From Chitinophagaceae bacterium (GTDB lineage Bacteria > Bacteroidota > Bacteroidia > Chitinophagales > Chitinophagaceae): a stretch of 64,000 nt of DNA. The stretch lies in contig JADJLJ010000001.1 of the NCBI GenBank assembly GCA_016710165.1, forward strand, positions 620,001 through 684,000. The letters run 5' to 3'. Positions 26,991 through 36,272 of the stretch are shown here, in pieces. The notes beneath the pieces were generated by a model that saw nothing but the letters and a program-made list of their open reading frames with translations, had not been told where the DNA came from and did not search any database. Both the position numbers and the translations under genes were made by a program. Numbering within the stretch: the first letter of the stretch is position 1; each line of letters begins with the position of its first letter.

Positions 26991-27996
26991 TCAATATTGA
27001 TTAATGGATTCCTTTTGCAGCCGGATCTTTTTCCGGAGGCGTTCAAAAAACCGGGCCCGGGCCCTTTCACCCACCCGGCTTATCTGCGTTGATTTCCGGA
27101 TAGCACTTTTAAAGGTTTCCAATGTGTAATTATTAAACCGCTCATCCCGGGTATACATGAAATTGATGAGGTTATGGTTGATATACGTGATCATCGTATT
27201 CCCGGTTTCAGCCAATACACAATTATCCCCGGTAATAAGTTCATTATAATACATACTGCATGTTGCTGAGTTCTTGTCCGGTGATTTCCCGTAATTGAAT
27301 TTGAGCCCCAGCTCAGCCTGCTTTTCCAGATGGGTTAACAGATCTTCCAGTTTATCGTACAGGCAACGGACATCCTCTTCCGATTCAAATAAATGCGTGT
27401 CCCTGTAAAATGCGATGTGGTTCAATATACTGTCTACCGAATCGGTACTCCATATTTCTGTGGATGGGATCCGGTTAAAGCTCTCCTGTACTTTCATGCC
27501 CAGTTTTACGTGTTCCTTATCCAGGTTCTTCACGGAGAATTTCAGGTCCTTCATATCTTCAAAATGCAGGAGGTTCTTCCGGTAAAAAAAGAATGTAAAT
27601 GCAGCCAGTTCGGGAAACTGGAAATAAACAAAGGGAAAAATATCCTTCGGGAGGGAATAAATATGCTTGTGATCAAAACCCAGCATGAATTCAAACTGCT
27701 GCAACATCTCATTCAGGTACTGGTCATAAAAACCAAAGGAACTGTAGCCGAGTTTACCGGTAAAAATAAAATGATTGGTTTGCTGGTGCAAAAACCTGTC
27801 AACGGAAATATTATATGCGGAGCATAATTTCTGGATCTCATCAAACGTGAGGGGCTTCTCGCTCCCGGATACGCCGGTAAGCACTGTCGGGGCTTATCCC
27901 CAGTACTCCCGCTACCTCATCCGCAACAGACAGGTGGGGATGCAGCATGGACCTTATTTGCTGAAAAAACAATACCTGTGCATTATTCTGTTCCAT
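26991..27996 (-). CDS. HTH-domain protein of unknown function, paralog 1 (one frameshift)
   Basis: Repaired length is about 334 residues. The N-terminus, from the ATG at 27996, reads MEQNNAQVLFFQQIRSML and continues with an HTH of the XRE kind (DEVAGVLGISPDSAYRRIR...FDEIQKLCSAYNISVDRFL). The remaining ~260 residues match the upstream paralog (28083-29084) block by block: FIFTGKL, FPELAAFTFFFYRKN, IPSTEIWSTDSV, YYNELITGDNCVLAE, and a basic end. The open frame is lost at the C3 run 27864-27866 (plus strand). Removing one base gives RRIRSEKPLTF, the same spacing as RRIRGDKPISF in the paralog. Conservation of the C-terminal part suggests a sensor or protein-binding domain. Function unknown. Confidence 0.75.
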
Positions 27997-28082
27997 TGGC
28001 CTCTCAGTTTATAATAAATAAAAAGCGGATCGGGAATTACATCATTATTTCAACCATAGCTGATATAAAATGCAGTTTAATT

Positions 28083-29084
28083 TTATGTAAGCCTGGCCTT
28101 CCTGTTGTTTATCTCTTCCCGCAGGCGGTTAAAGAACCGTATCCGCTCCCGTTCATTACTGGAACTGATGAGGGTGGCTTTCTGCATAATATTCGTAATG
28201 TTATTAAACATCGACCTGTTAAACGCTTCATCCCTTGTTCCGATGAAATGCATGAAACTATGATTGAGAAAAGTGATCCGCATATCGCCCAATTCTGCCT
28301 GCAAAGTATTATCGCCCAAAACCAGTTCGTTGTTGAATAACCGGAATGTGGCCGAACCGGAATGGGGATGATCCCCCATTTTGAATTTTACACCCGCTTC
28401 TGCCTCCTTTTCAATATGGCTCACCAGTTGTTCCAGTTTATCAAATAAGATGATGGCCTGTTCTTTAGACACCACCGCCCCGGCTTCAAGATAATATTCG
28501 ACCTGGCGCAGGGTGGTGTTTACCGCCTCCGCATTCCATATCTCAGTGGTAGGTATGGAATTATAAACCTTCACGATCTCCTGCCCGATCGCATAGTGCT
28601 CATCAAACCCGGGATAATTGAAAGAGAATTTTGTTCCCTTCTCCACCTGGAACCCGGTAAAGGACCTCTTCCAGATGAAAAATTTGAAAGCCGCCAGTTC
28701 GGGTATCTGGAAATGCTGGTTGAACGGAAGGTCCTTTAACAGGAAATAAATGTGCTTTTTTTCAAAGCTGCTGATCACCGTATATTGTTTCAGCACTTCT
28801 TTCAGCCATTCGTCAAATCCAAAATTTGCATCATTATCCAGCTTCCCGGTAAAAATGAACGCATCACTTTTCAGGTTCATTAACTGGTCAAGTGAAACCT
28901 TGTAATGGACGCATAGCTTCTGCAGTTCTTCAAAACTGATGGGTTTATCGCCCCGGATGCGGCGGTAAGCGCTGTCATTACTGATGTCCAGCAGGCCGGC
29001 GATCTCATCCACCATAGAAATATGACCGGGCAGGATGGATCGGAGGTGCTGAAAGAACAGTAGCTGTGCATTGTTTGATTCCAT
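28083..29084 (-). CDS. HTH-domain protein of unknown function, paralog 2
   Basis: This is a 333-residue intact paralog of the gene just downstream, 86 bp away on the same strand. It has an N-terminal XRE-like helix-turn-helix (about residues 22-68, VDEIAGLLDISNDSAYRRIRG then FEELQKLCVHYKVSLDQLM). The long conserved C-terminal region has FIFTGKL, IPELAAFKFFIWKRSFTG, IPTTEIWNAEAV, LFNNELVLGDNTLQAELGD and THNHS-like FLNHSFMHFIGTRDEAF motifs. I know no named domain for the C-terminal part. The two genes look like a tandem duplication, and their products may regulate transcription or act as signalling proteins. The next gene upstream (29301) is divergent. Confidence 0.75.
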   Translation of the reverse strand: MESNNAQLLFFQHLRSILPGHISMVDEIAGLLDISNDSAYRRIRGDKPISFEELQKLCVHYKVSLDQLMNLKSDAFIFTGKLDNDANFGFDEWLKEVLKQYTVISSFEKKHIYFLLKDLPFNQHFQIPELAAFKFFIWKRSFTGFQVEKGTKFSFNYPGFDEHYAIGQEIVKVYNSIPTTEIWNAEAVNTTLRQVEYYLEAGAVVSKEQAIILFDKLEQLVSHIEKEAEAGVKFKMGDHPHSGSATFRLFNNELVLGDNTLQAELGDMRITFLNHSFMHFIGTRDEAFNRSMFNNITNIMQKATLISSSNERERIRFFNRLREEINNRKARLT

Positions 29085-29300
29085 GCAAAAAATTTGGCAA
29101 AAACTGCAAATGCCGCTTCTAATTTATCTTATATTATCCCAAACTACAATATTCTTTTTGCATTTTTTGCAAAAAAGTCAACTGGCGTTGCCCAGGCCGG
29201 GTAACAGATGCAGCAAATACGGATTTTCAATTAACACGGGTATTTATCAATTAGGAACCGGGGCTATGCATAAATAGTTTTGGATAATAAAATAATAATC

Positions 29301-30350
29301 ATGAAAAAGTTAATGTTAGTTCATGCAGCAGTATTTGCAAGCATACTGAATCTATCGGCAAAATCAAGTCCAACCGGCATCCCAAAGGTCATCGACCTGA
29401 GCAGCAGCTTTGTACTGCCCAATACGCTCGTTGCCGAAACCGGCTGTTCCATAAAAACCACCGCCACCGTGGAAATAGCCAATCCGGACAAAGAAGCATA
29501 TACAGCAAAATTCAAATTGGTCCTGAAAGAAGGCATGAAGGTTTTTCAATACCGGATCACCGGGTTTAATGGATACGAAGCAACGGAAGCTGATATACCC
29601 AACCCCAACCATGTTTTTATACTAATGCGGGGCCAACGGGTAACGGTCAAACTGGAAATACAGTTTTCGGGTACCGAAATTCAGTTCAATAAAGTCCACA
29701 TTCTTACCTGTACAATAAAACCGGAACCGGGTTCTGCGTTTATTGATAACAAGCCCGGAAACGATCAGTTAACCAGGGAAATTTTTATTGGTTCGCCTAA
29801 TGTCTTGTGTTTCCGTTGTGTGGAAACAGCCGACTTACCGGAACGTACCCAATTCTCTTTCTTTACTCCCGGTATAGACTATCTCCTACGGGACTGCCAG
29901 ACATTTCCTGCATTTCTTTCCGGCCCATCCCCCGAATTGAAGCAGCCTGCAACCAAGGCAGAAACGGGCAAGCAGTATTTCGAGATCATTAATAATGCTG
30001 TGTTCGCCAACACAACGGTAAAAAAAGTATTGATCAAGAACCTGGAAGGGAAGTATCTGACTTTCAATAACAGTGCCGTTGCATTCATGGACCGGATTGA
30101 AAATGATACCCATCATTACCAGGACTGGGTAATACTTAAAAGTTCACTAAATGCATGCCAGGACCGAAAATACAAACTGGTGCAATACCTGGACGATAAC
30201 CGTTGTTTTGAATTATACCAAATACAGGTGAGCGGTAAATATTACCTCTATTACAGGACAGGCATCCGCACCGGGAATGAAGGAGAAAAAATAATTATCA
30301 AGCCCCGGTATGAACTTAACGGCAACAATGACGGCAACCGGAAGCTATAA
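29301..30350 (+). CDS. Secreted protein of unknown function
   Basis: This is a 349-residue exported protein with a signal peptide (MKKLMLVHAAVFASILNLSA). The first domain (about residues 30-170) is a beta-rich CARDB/DUF11-like region, with VEIANPDKEAYTAKFKLVLKEGMKVFQYRI. A linker with prolines follows (about 175-225). The C-terminal ~125 residues contain LIKNLEGKYLTFNN, FMDRIENDTHHYQDWVIL, YKLVQYLDDNRCFELYQI and GKYYLYYRTG. These have the look of a beta-trefoil or fascin-like repeat, but this is an impression only. I chose the ATG at 29301. It is divergent from the HTH paralogs. Confidence 0.6.
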   Translation: MKKLMLVHAAVFASILNLSAKSSPTGIPKVIDLSSSFVLPNTLVAETGCSIKTTATVEIANPDKEAYTAKFKLVLKEGMKVFQYRITGFNGYEATEADIPNPNHVFILMRGQRVTVKLEIQFSGTEIQFNKVHILTCTIKPEPGSAFIDNKPGNDQLTREIFIGSPNVLCFRCVETADLPERTQFSFFTPGIDYLLRDCQTFPAFLSGPSPELKQPATKAETGKQYFEIINNAVFANTTVKKVLIKNLEGKYLTFNNSAVAFMDRIENDTHHYQDWVILKSSLNACQDRKYKLVQYLDDNRCFELYQIQVSGKYYLYYRTGIRTGNEGEKIIIKPRYELNGNNDGNRKL

Positions 30351-30575
30351 CCCGGCTTTTGATAATTTACAAAAACAGAAATAATTGAAAAAGATAAAAT
30401 CAAAACAAGAAAAGGCCATGCATGGGCACAGTTATTACGTTTGGCGTGCCCGCAAATAAAAGTCCTGGCATACCTGGCATCAGTATGACCATACCGATAG
30501 GCGAATGATGTGGTTTATCATATCACATGAAAACGGAATTGGGTATTGATTTGAAAAAAAAATAAAACTAAAATC

Positions 30576-31082
30576 ATGAAAAAAAACATTCTATTATTTG
30601 TTTTAGTCCTATCAGTTCATGCAGTAACTGAAGCACAGCAAAATGATCTGCTGCTGACCAAAACCAAATCTCCCGTACAACTGAATGCAGTATTACGGGG
30701 AAACACATACATAAGGAATCAATACCCTGCTTTCAGAAACACCCCAATAAAAGATTACGATTATTACAACCGCAAGAGCAGGACCCTGCGAATCACCGGC
30801 CTTTCTCTGCTCGGCGCTGGTCTTGTTCTTGGGCTGTCAGGTTTACTTGTTGCCAGCAATGATAATTATACTGATTATGAAGGAAGGGATAGAACGATCC
30901 GAACCTTATTCGTGCTGAGTGCTGCCACCGGGATAGCCAGTATTCCATTGATGGTTCTGGCGCACGTGAATAAAACAAAGGCCAGGGCTTCATTATCCAG
31001 TCAGAAGACCTCTTTTGGCATTCCCGGCAAGGCAGAAAAGAATATCGTTGGACTTACATTATCGATCCCTGTCGGGAAATGA
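30576..31082 (+). CDS. Small exported membrane protein, unknown function
   Basis: This 168-residue protein has a signal peptide (MKKNILLFVLVLSVHAVTEAQ) and two further hydrophobic segments (LRITGLSLLGAGLVLGLSGLLVA and TLFVLSAATGIASIPLMVLA) flanking a charged DNYTDYEGRDRTI loop. The C-terminus ends in VGLTLSIPVGK, like the strands of small outer-membrane proteins. I do not recognise a named family. It stands alone, with 225 bp before and about 190 bp after. Confidence 0.6.
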   Translation: MKKNILLFVLVLSVHAVTEAQQNDLLLTKTKSPVQLNAVLRGNTYIRNQYPAFRNTPIKDYDYYNRKSRTLRITGLSLLGAGLVLGLSGLLVASNDNYTDYEGRDRTIRTLFVLSAATGIASIPLMVLAHVNKTKARASLSSQKTSFGIPGKAEKNIVGLTLSIPVGK

Positions 31083-31273
31083 TACCCTGCTCACTTTTAA
31101 AAGCATTTCTTGAAAATCGATACAACTATCCGGGATAATCGTTTTATTTTTCACTTGTTTTGGTTAACTTCATGATGAGTTGTATCAAGTATTAACGTGA
31201 TGGTGGTCATCCATTTACGTGTAAAAAAAGATTTACTTTAAGGCGGTAAGATCCGTCAACAGAAACGAAAATT

Positions 31274-31975
31274 ATGTACATGGCATCCATGCAGTTCCAT
31301 ATCGAAAACGGCCGGACCGGGAAACCGGAAGGGGTTGACCGGATCCCGGGCTCCATCCTGCCTGAACGCAGGGGAATTGCCATGGCCCTTTTGGTTTCCC
31401 TGGTTCTTTTGATCCTCAGCAGTTTCCCGGCAGACTGTAAAAGCCAGACCCTGAACTATAAAGTGGTCCGTAACGGCAGCGAGATCGGGTGGATGAAACT
31501 GGAGAAGACCTGTGAAGGCAATTACTGCAAGATGTTCCTGAATTCGGATATAAAATTCCGTATCCTCATACAGCTTACCGCATACGTTTTTGAGTCTGCT
31601 TATTTTTTAAACGGGAAACTTGTATATTCAAGCCAGTATCATAAATCGAACGGTAAAGTAAATGTGAACAAACAAACCCGGTTTACCGGCAATGGGTATG
31701 AAGTAATTGAAGACAATGAGTCAGCAAAATTAAACATCGGCAGTGATGTCAGTTTCAATCTCCTGAGTCTGTACTTCCGGGAGCCGGTGTCTTTAACGAA
31801 AGTGTATTGCGATAAACAACAATGCTATGCAGCCATAGAAAAAACAACAGACGGGGGGTACAGGATCCGGTTCCCGAACGGGAACAGCAATTGCTTTTAC
31901 TACAGTAAAGGCATTTGCACCAAAGTAAAAATAGAGCATACATTTTATTCGGCAGAGATCATTCTTAATCCTTAA
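31274..31975 (+). CDS. Secreted DUF6134-like protein, first gene of a five-gene operon
   Basis: This protein is up to 233 residues long. A hydrophobic export signal is preceded by RRGIAM, so the start may be 31274 or a later ATG (31382). The mature part, beginning LNYKVVRNGSEIGWMKLEK, is typical of the DUF6134 family, which is predicted to be a beta-barrel-like envelope protein. Cysteines occur in pairs (CEGNYCKMF, CDKQQC). It is followed by a CPBP-like gene 3 bp later, two SDR genes and an outer-membrane protein on the same strand. Function is unknown, and the context suggests an envelope or lipid-related pathway. Confidence 0.6.
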   Translation: MYMASMQFHIENGRTGKPEGVDRIPGSILPERRGIAMALLVSLVLLILSSFPADCKSQTLNYKVVRNGSEIGWMKLEKTCEGNYCKMFLNSDIKFRILIQLTAYVFESAYFLNGKLVYSSQYHKSNGKVNVNKQTRFTGNGYEVIEDNESAKLNIGSDVSFNLLSLYFREPVSLTKVYCDKQQCYAAIEKTTDGGYRIRFPNGNSNCFYYSKGICTKVKIEHTFYSAEIILNP

Positions 31976-31978
31976 TTG

Positions 31979-32656
31979 ATGAACAGTACGGTCACTTTAC
32001 TGGTTTTTACACTTTGTTTCGGAATGGCATTCCTGGCTGCCTGGATAAGCATACGGGAAAAAAGTAACCGCTTATTCAATTCAGACGGTGAACCGGCATC
32101 CAGTTCCGTTAAATTGCTGGGGGCACATATTGCGGGTATCTTCTGGCTGGGGCTGGTTCCACTATTCCTTTTTACACAAACAGCCATCCCCCTTTTAACC
32201 GGTGCTGAATTCCCGGATATGTACTGGCTGGTCTCCTTTTCGGTTGTGTTTGTATTGATAGCCCTGGCCGGTAACCGGTCTGGCCGCCAGGTACATCTCC
32301 GTTACCAAAACAGCAACCTCCTTACCGGTAAATTCGTAAACCTTTATTTCCCGGTGAGGATATTATTCCTGGCTTCATACGAATTTTTTTTCAGGGGCAT
32401 TTTACTTTTTGACCTCAACAGCAGCCTTGGCATATACCCGGCCATCCTGATCTCAACGGGACTTACCGTTCTGATACATGTATTTCACGACAGAAGGGAG
32501 ATGTGGGGCTGCCTGCCTTTCGGGATCATCCTGGGCGCTCTTTGCATCAGCATTCATGCGGTATGGCCAGCCATCGTGTTACACATTACCCTTTCGATGT
32601 TTTATGAGATACCCCCGGTTACCCGTTTTTTTTCCCAGTTAAAACCCACCAAATGA
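31979..32656 (+). CDS. CPBP-like membrane protein (intramembrane protease family, altered catalytic Glu)
   Basis: This multi-span membrane protein of about 225 residues has the general layout of the CPBP/Abi family. That layout is an EExxxR-type segment (here YEFFFRG, about residue 137), an FxxxH-type segment (VLIHVFHD) and a final HxxxN-type helix (AIVLHITLSM). The first Glu of the EE pair is Tyr, so the catalytic site may be inactive or different. I chose the ATG at 31979 over an in-frame TTG three bases earlier. It starts 3 bp after the preceding gene and its stop codon overlaps the start of the next (ATGA), so it is part of the operon. Confidence 0.7.
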   Translation: MNSTVTLLVFTLCFGMAFLAAWISIREKSNRLFNSDGEPASSSVKLLGAHIAGIFWLGLVPLFLFTQTAIPLLTGAEFPDMYWLVSFSVVFVLIALAGNRSGRQVHLRYQNSNLLTGKFVNLYFPVRILFLASYEFFFRGILLFDLNSSLGIYPAILISTGLTVLIHVFHDRREMWGCLPFGIILGALCISIHAVWPAIVLHITLSMFYEIPPVTRFFSQLKPTK

Positions 32657-33642
32657 AAATTTTAGTCACAGGAGCTACCGGTTATGTTGGCCACAACCTC
32701 GCAAAAAAACTTGCGGAACGTGGAGACCAGGTACATGTATTGGTAAGAAATACGGCTTCAGCCAATATTCCGGTGCATGAGAATATCCGTGTATTTGCCG
32801 GCGATATAACCGACAGGCAATCCATTAACGCTGCGATCCGGGGTTGCGAACAGGTATATCATACGGCAGCGCTTGTAAAGATCTTCGCCAAAGAAAGATC
32901 CCTTTTTGAAAAGGTAAATGTGGAAGGGACAAAGAATGTATTGTCGGAAGCACTCGAAAACGGGGTTGAAAAATTCTTATTCACCAGCAGTTGTGGTGTG
33001 ATCGGCCCGTCACTGGGAACGCCCATGAGTGAGAACGACCCACGCATTGTTTCTTTTGACAATGATTATGAGTTCACAAAATTCCTGGCGGAGAACGTGG
33101 TTAAGGAATTTGCGCAAAAAGGATTATTTTCAGTGATCGTTGCTCTTTCCAAAGTGTATGGGCCCGGCATCGAAACGCATCCTTTCAGTGTTAATACCGT
33201 GATAAATAAATTCATAAAGGGAATGCCTGCACTTATCCCCAGGCCGGGTGAACTGGCCACGAATTATTGTTACATCAACGACGTGGTGGAAGGGCACCTT
33301 CTGGCCATGTCCAACGGCACTTCCGGGGAGAAATATATATTGGGGGGCGAAAACATCTCGTATACAGACCTGTTTCAGAAGATCCGGTCCCTTTCCGGAA
33401 CAAAGGCCAGGATCATACAGACCCCGCAGTTTTTTGTACAGGTATGGGGAGCAATGCAATGGGTACAATTTAAACTGACCAATAAAGAACCGTTTGTAAC
33501 CAATAAGTCAATACGTACGATCTTCTGCAACAAGACCTTTACCAGTGAGAAGGCCATACAGCATTTGGGATACCGCCTAACCCCTATTGAAGAAGGGCTT
33601 CAGCAAACCATTCAATTCTTAAAAAACAACCATCATGCCTAA
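32653..33642 (+). CDS. NAD-dependent epimerase/dehydratase (extended SDR)
   Basis: This is a 329-residue extended short-chain dehydrogenase. The Rossmann motif GATGYVGHNLAKKL is at residues 7-20, and the conserved VYHTAALVKIF and FTSSCGVIGPS (catalytic Ser) blocks follow. The active-site motif reads YEFTKFLAE, with Tyr and Lys spaced YxxxK. The substrate-binding part ends with YINDVVEGHLLAM and KYILGG. It resembles the dihydroflavonol-reductase / sterol-dehydrogenase type of SDR, but a substrate cannot be assigned. The gene overlaps the preceding gene by 4 bp and the following SDR by 8 bp, so translation is likely coupled. Confidence 0.85.
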   Translation: MKILVTGATGYVGHNLAKKLAERGDQVHVLVRNTASANIPVHENIRVFAGDITDRQSINAAIRGCEQVYHTAALVKIFAKERSLFEKVNVEGTKNVLSEALENGVEKFLFTSSCGVIGPSLGTPMSENDPRIVSFDNDYEFTKFLAENVVKEFAQKGLFSVIVALSKVYGPGIETHPFSVNTVINKFIKGMPALIPRPGELATNYCYINDVVEGHLLAMSNGTSGEKYILGGENISYTDLFQKIRSLSGTKARIIQTPQFFVQVWGAMQWVQFKLTNKEPFVTNKSIRTIFCNKTFTSEKAIQHLGYRLTPIEEGLQQTIQFLKNNHHA

Positions 33643-34522
33643 CAGTAACTATTGCCTGATCACCGGAGCCAGCGAAGGGTTTGGAAAAGCCCTGGCGCTT
33701 GAATGCGCATCCAGGAAAATGAACCTGGTGCTGGTGGCCCTGCCCGGTCCTGAATTACATTCCCTGGCCGGATTCATTAAACGCAATTTCCAGGTGGATG
33801 TGGTGATCATTGAAAAAGACCTTACGGTGGAAGAGAATTGCATCTCGGTATTTAAACAGGTGGAAGAACGCAGGCTGCCGGTCAATATGCTCATCAATAA
33901 TGCCGGCGTAGGAAGTACGATGATGTTCAGTGAAGGAAGCATTGATTTTTATCAAAAACAGATAAAGCTGAATGCCGTGGCCACCACCTTACTCACACAC
34001 CTGTTCCTGGATACACTGAAACAGAACGGCCCATCGTATATCTTAAATGTAGGAAGCCTCAGCAGTTTCTTTTTCCTTGCCAAAAAGCAGGTGTATGGCG
34101 CAACCAAATCCTTTATTTATTTCTTCTCCAAAAGCCTGCGGAGGGAATTGCAGGCCGATAATGTACATGTGAGCGTGGTTTGCCCGGGCGGAATGAAAAC
34201 CAATGCATCGGTCATTATGGTCATCAGATCGTGTAACTGGATCGGGCGGCAGTCCTTCATGAATCCCGAAGACGTTGCCCGGATCGCCATAGATGGATTA
34301 CTTAAGAAAAAAGAAGAGATCATCCCCGGTCGGGTAAACCAGGCCTTCCTGCTGTTCAATAAGCTCTTGCCTGGTTTCATTAAAAAAATGCTCACCAATT
34401 ACCAGATGAGAAAGTTACGGGCTGTTCCAAAAACAGAACCGGAACAACCAGCATCACAACAACCCATTGTTCAGAAAAAGATCAAAATGCATCTGCAATC
34501 TGTGGACCTTCCGCAAAACTAA
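33635..34522 (+). CDS. Classical SDR family NAD(P)-dependent oxidoreductase
   Basis: This is a 295-residue classical short-chain dehydrogenase. It shows ITGASEGFGKALA (cofactor glycine motif), MLINNAGVGSTM, the catalytic Ser in NVGSLSSF and the YGATKSF (YxxxK) motif, followed by the PGGMKT loop. The C-terminal ~60 residues are basic and hydrophobic in part (FLLFNKLLPGFIKKML), perhaps for membrane association. It overlaps the previous SDR by 8 bp and is followed 5 bp later by the outer-membrane protein. The substrate is not known. Two SDRs in tandem suggest sequential redox steps on one compound. Confidence 0.85.
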   Translation: MPNSNYCLITGASEGFGKALALECASRKMNLVLVALPGPELHSLAGFIKRNFQVDVVIIEKDLTVEENCISVFKQVEERRLPVNMLINNAGVGSTMMFSEGSIDFYQKQIKLNAVATTLLTHLFLDTLKQNGPSYILNVGSLSSFFFLAKKQVYGATKSFIYFFSKSLRRELQADNVHVSVVCPGGMKTNASVIMVIRSCNWIGRQSFMNPEDVARIAIDGLLKKKEEIIPGRVNQAFLLFNKLLPGFIKKMLTNYQMRKLRAVPKTEPEQPASQQPIVQKKIKMHLQSVDLPQN

Positions 34523-34527
34523 AATGC

Positions 34528-35429
34528 ATGAGACTATTCTTTACGAAACCAACGGTTCCTGTAATGTTACGATCAGGAACAATTTCATTGTGCTTATTGA
34601 TGACGGTGTCATTTTTACTTAAGCCCGGTGTTATTTCTGCACAGCCCTTTGTCGATATCATAAACATTAAATACAGCAACAGCCCCAACACGGGCCTGCT
34701 GAATAAAACCGGGAATGATGTTGTACTTCAGTATTTCAGCCTGGGCACAAACCTGCCTGTACAGTTTAAGAACAGGAAAGATGCCATCATCTTCAGCCCG
34801 TATTTTGAAAAGTGGTGGTCAAAAATAAACAGCAATACCCAACAGCGTTATTCCGGTATTGCGCTGCCGGTCTCTTTAATAAAATCCATCCCCGGTTCCC
34901 GGTGGGGAGTTTTGCTCAGTGTGATCGCCCGGATGAATGACAGCAGCATCAGTAACAAAACGGGTATGCAGATCGGGGGAGCCTTTATTGTGAACTATAA
35001 GCGAAACGAGAACCTTACCTGGAAACTGGGCACCTATGTCAACAATGAATTATTTGGCGTATTTGTAATGCCGCTGGCCGGTATCGACTGGAAAATAAAC
35101 AGCCGGAGCAACCTGTTTGGAGTATTGCCCGGCAACCTTACCTATGAACACAAGATAAACGATCATTTTATTACGGAGCCTGCTTCAGGGCCATCACAAA
35201 TTCGTATGGGAAGAAAACCGGCTACTGGCGCATTGACGAGAACCAGTTGGGATTTTACCTGGATACGTACCTAAGCAAGAACCTTGTACTGAATATGGAG
35301 GGCGGTCATTCCTTATTCCGGAAGATACGAACAGGAGAAAAAAAGGTGTCAAAAATTGATGCAGCCGTGAATGATAATTTATACTTCAGGTTATCTTTTG
35401 CGTACCGGGTCCGGTTCACAAAAAGATGA
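34528..35429 (+). CDS. DUF6268-like outer-membrane beta-barrel protein (one frameshift)
   Basis: Repaired length is about 300 residues. The N-terminus has a signal-like segment (MLRSGTISLCLLMTVSFLL, then ISAQ). The rest shows alternating strands such as IGGAFIVNYKRNENLTWKLG and IDWKINSRSNLFGVLPG, and ends in FRLSFAYRVRF, a typical outer-membrane C-terminus. The first frame runs out at 35274. One extra T in the T4 run 35166-35169 gives DHFYYGACFRAITNSYG and joins it to the end at 35429. Last gene of the operon. It converges with rlmB, 6 bp away. The function of the family is unknown. Confidence 0.75.
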
Positions 35430-35435
35430 GCAGGC

Positions 35436-36200
35436 CTACCCTCTTTGTTTCATTGTCTCATACAGGATGATACCCGCGGCCACCGATACATTCAGTGAAT
35501 CAAAATCACCCGTCATCGGGATCCGGAACTTCTCATCACATATTTTTAACAGCGCCGGGTAGATCCCTTTTTCCTCCCCGCCCATTACGATGGCGCAGGG
35601 TTCCTTCATATCCAGTTCAAAGACTTTCCTGGCTGCCTTCATCTCACTGGCAAAAACCCTGATGCCGTTCATGTGCAGGTCATCCACGGCCTTCATCAGG
35701 CTGTTAACACGGCAAACGGCAATCTTTTCCAATGCCCCGGCCGATGTAAGCACGGCATCTTCATTCAGCGCACCTACTCCTTTATCGGGTATGATGATGG
35801 CATGCACGCCAAAACACCAGGCGCTTCTTGCGATGCCGCCGATGTTCCGGATATCTGTTACGCCGTCCAGTATCAAAAACAACGGCGTTTCCCCTTTATC
35901 CACCACGAATGAAATGACATCCTGCAGGTCCTGGTACTGCACTTTGGCGATCAGGGCCACACAACCTTCGTGGTTGCTTACATTAAAATTGTTCAGCTTC
36001 TCAACCGGCACTTTATTGATGGGGGTCTGGGTATGTTCTGCCAGTTTTTTTATTTCATCAATCCCTTCTCCATGCACCGTGCTTTGCAGGTATATGCGCT
36101 CCAGGTGCTTGCCGGTCTGCATGGCTTCCATAACGGCTTTGCGGCCCACAAGGAGCGAACTTTTTTTGGGCCGGTGATGTTGCTGGCGGAAATTTTTCAC
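35436..36200 (-). CDS. rlmB: 23S rRNA (guanosine-2'-O)-methyltransferase RlmB (TrmH family)
   Basis: This 254-residue SPOUT methyltransferase methylates the 2'-O of a guanosine (G2251 in E. coli) in 23S rRNA. An N-terminal substrate-binding domain (LLVGRKAVMEAM, about residues 16-27) precedes the knot. The trefoil-knot motifs are GVTDIRNIGGIARSA, TSAGALEKIAV, CAIVMGGEEKGI and IPMTGDFDSLNVSVAAG. The N-terminal extension (KNFRQQHHRPKK) is basic, common in this group. It lies downstream of metK (separated by a terminator) and converges with the DUF6268-like gene. Confidence 0.92.
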   Translation of the reverse strand: MKNFRQQHHRPKKSSLLVGRKAVMEAMQTGKHLERIYLQSTVHGEGIDEIKKLAEHTQTPINKVPVEKLNNFNVSNHEGCVALIAKVQYQDLQDVISFVVDKGETPLFLILDGVTDIRNIGGIARSAWCFGVHAIIIPDKGVGALNEDAVLTSAGALEKIAVCRVNSLMKAVDDLHMNGIRVFASEMKAARKVFELDMKEPCAIVMGGEEKGIYPALLKICDEKFRIPMTGDFDSLNVSVAAGIILYETMKQRG

Positions 36201-36225
36201 GGTTCAAATGTAGGTTTAAATCAAA

Positions 36226-36252
36226 TAAAAAACCCTCTCTGTACGGAGAGGG
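36226..36252 (-). terminator. Rho-independent terminator of metK
   Basis: Stem ACCCTCTC/GAGAGGGT with a TGTACG loop, 36231-36252 on the plus strand. On the minus strand it ends in TTTTTTATTTGA, a good T tract, about 21 bp after the metK stop codon. The CCTCTC...GAGAGG palindrome resembles the REP-type element in the GSCFA gene. Confidence 0.8.
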
Positions 36253-36272
36253 TCTGGGTGTAAGCAATTAGT

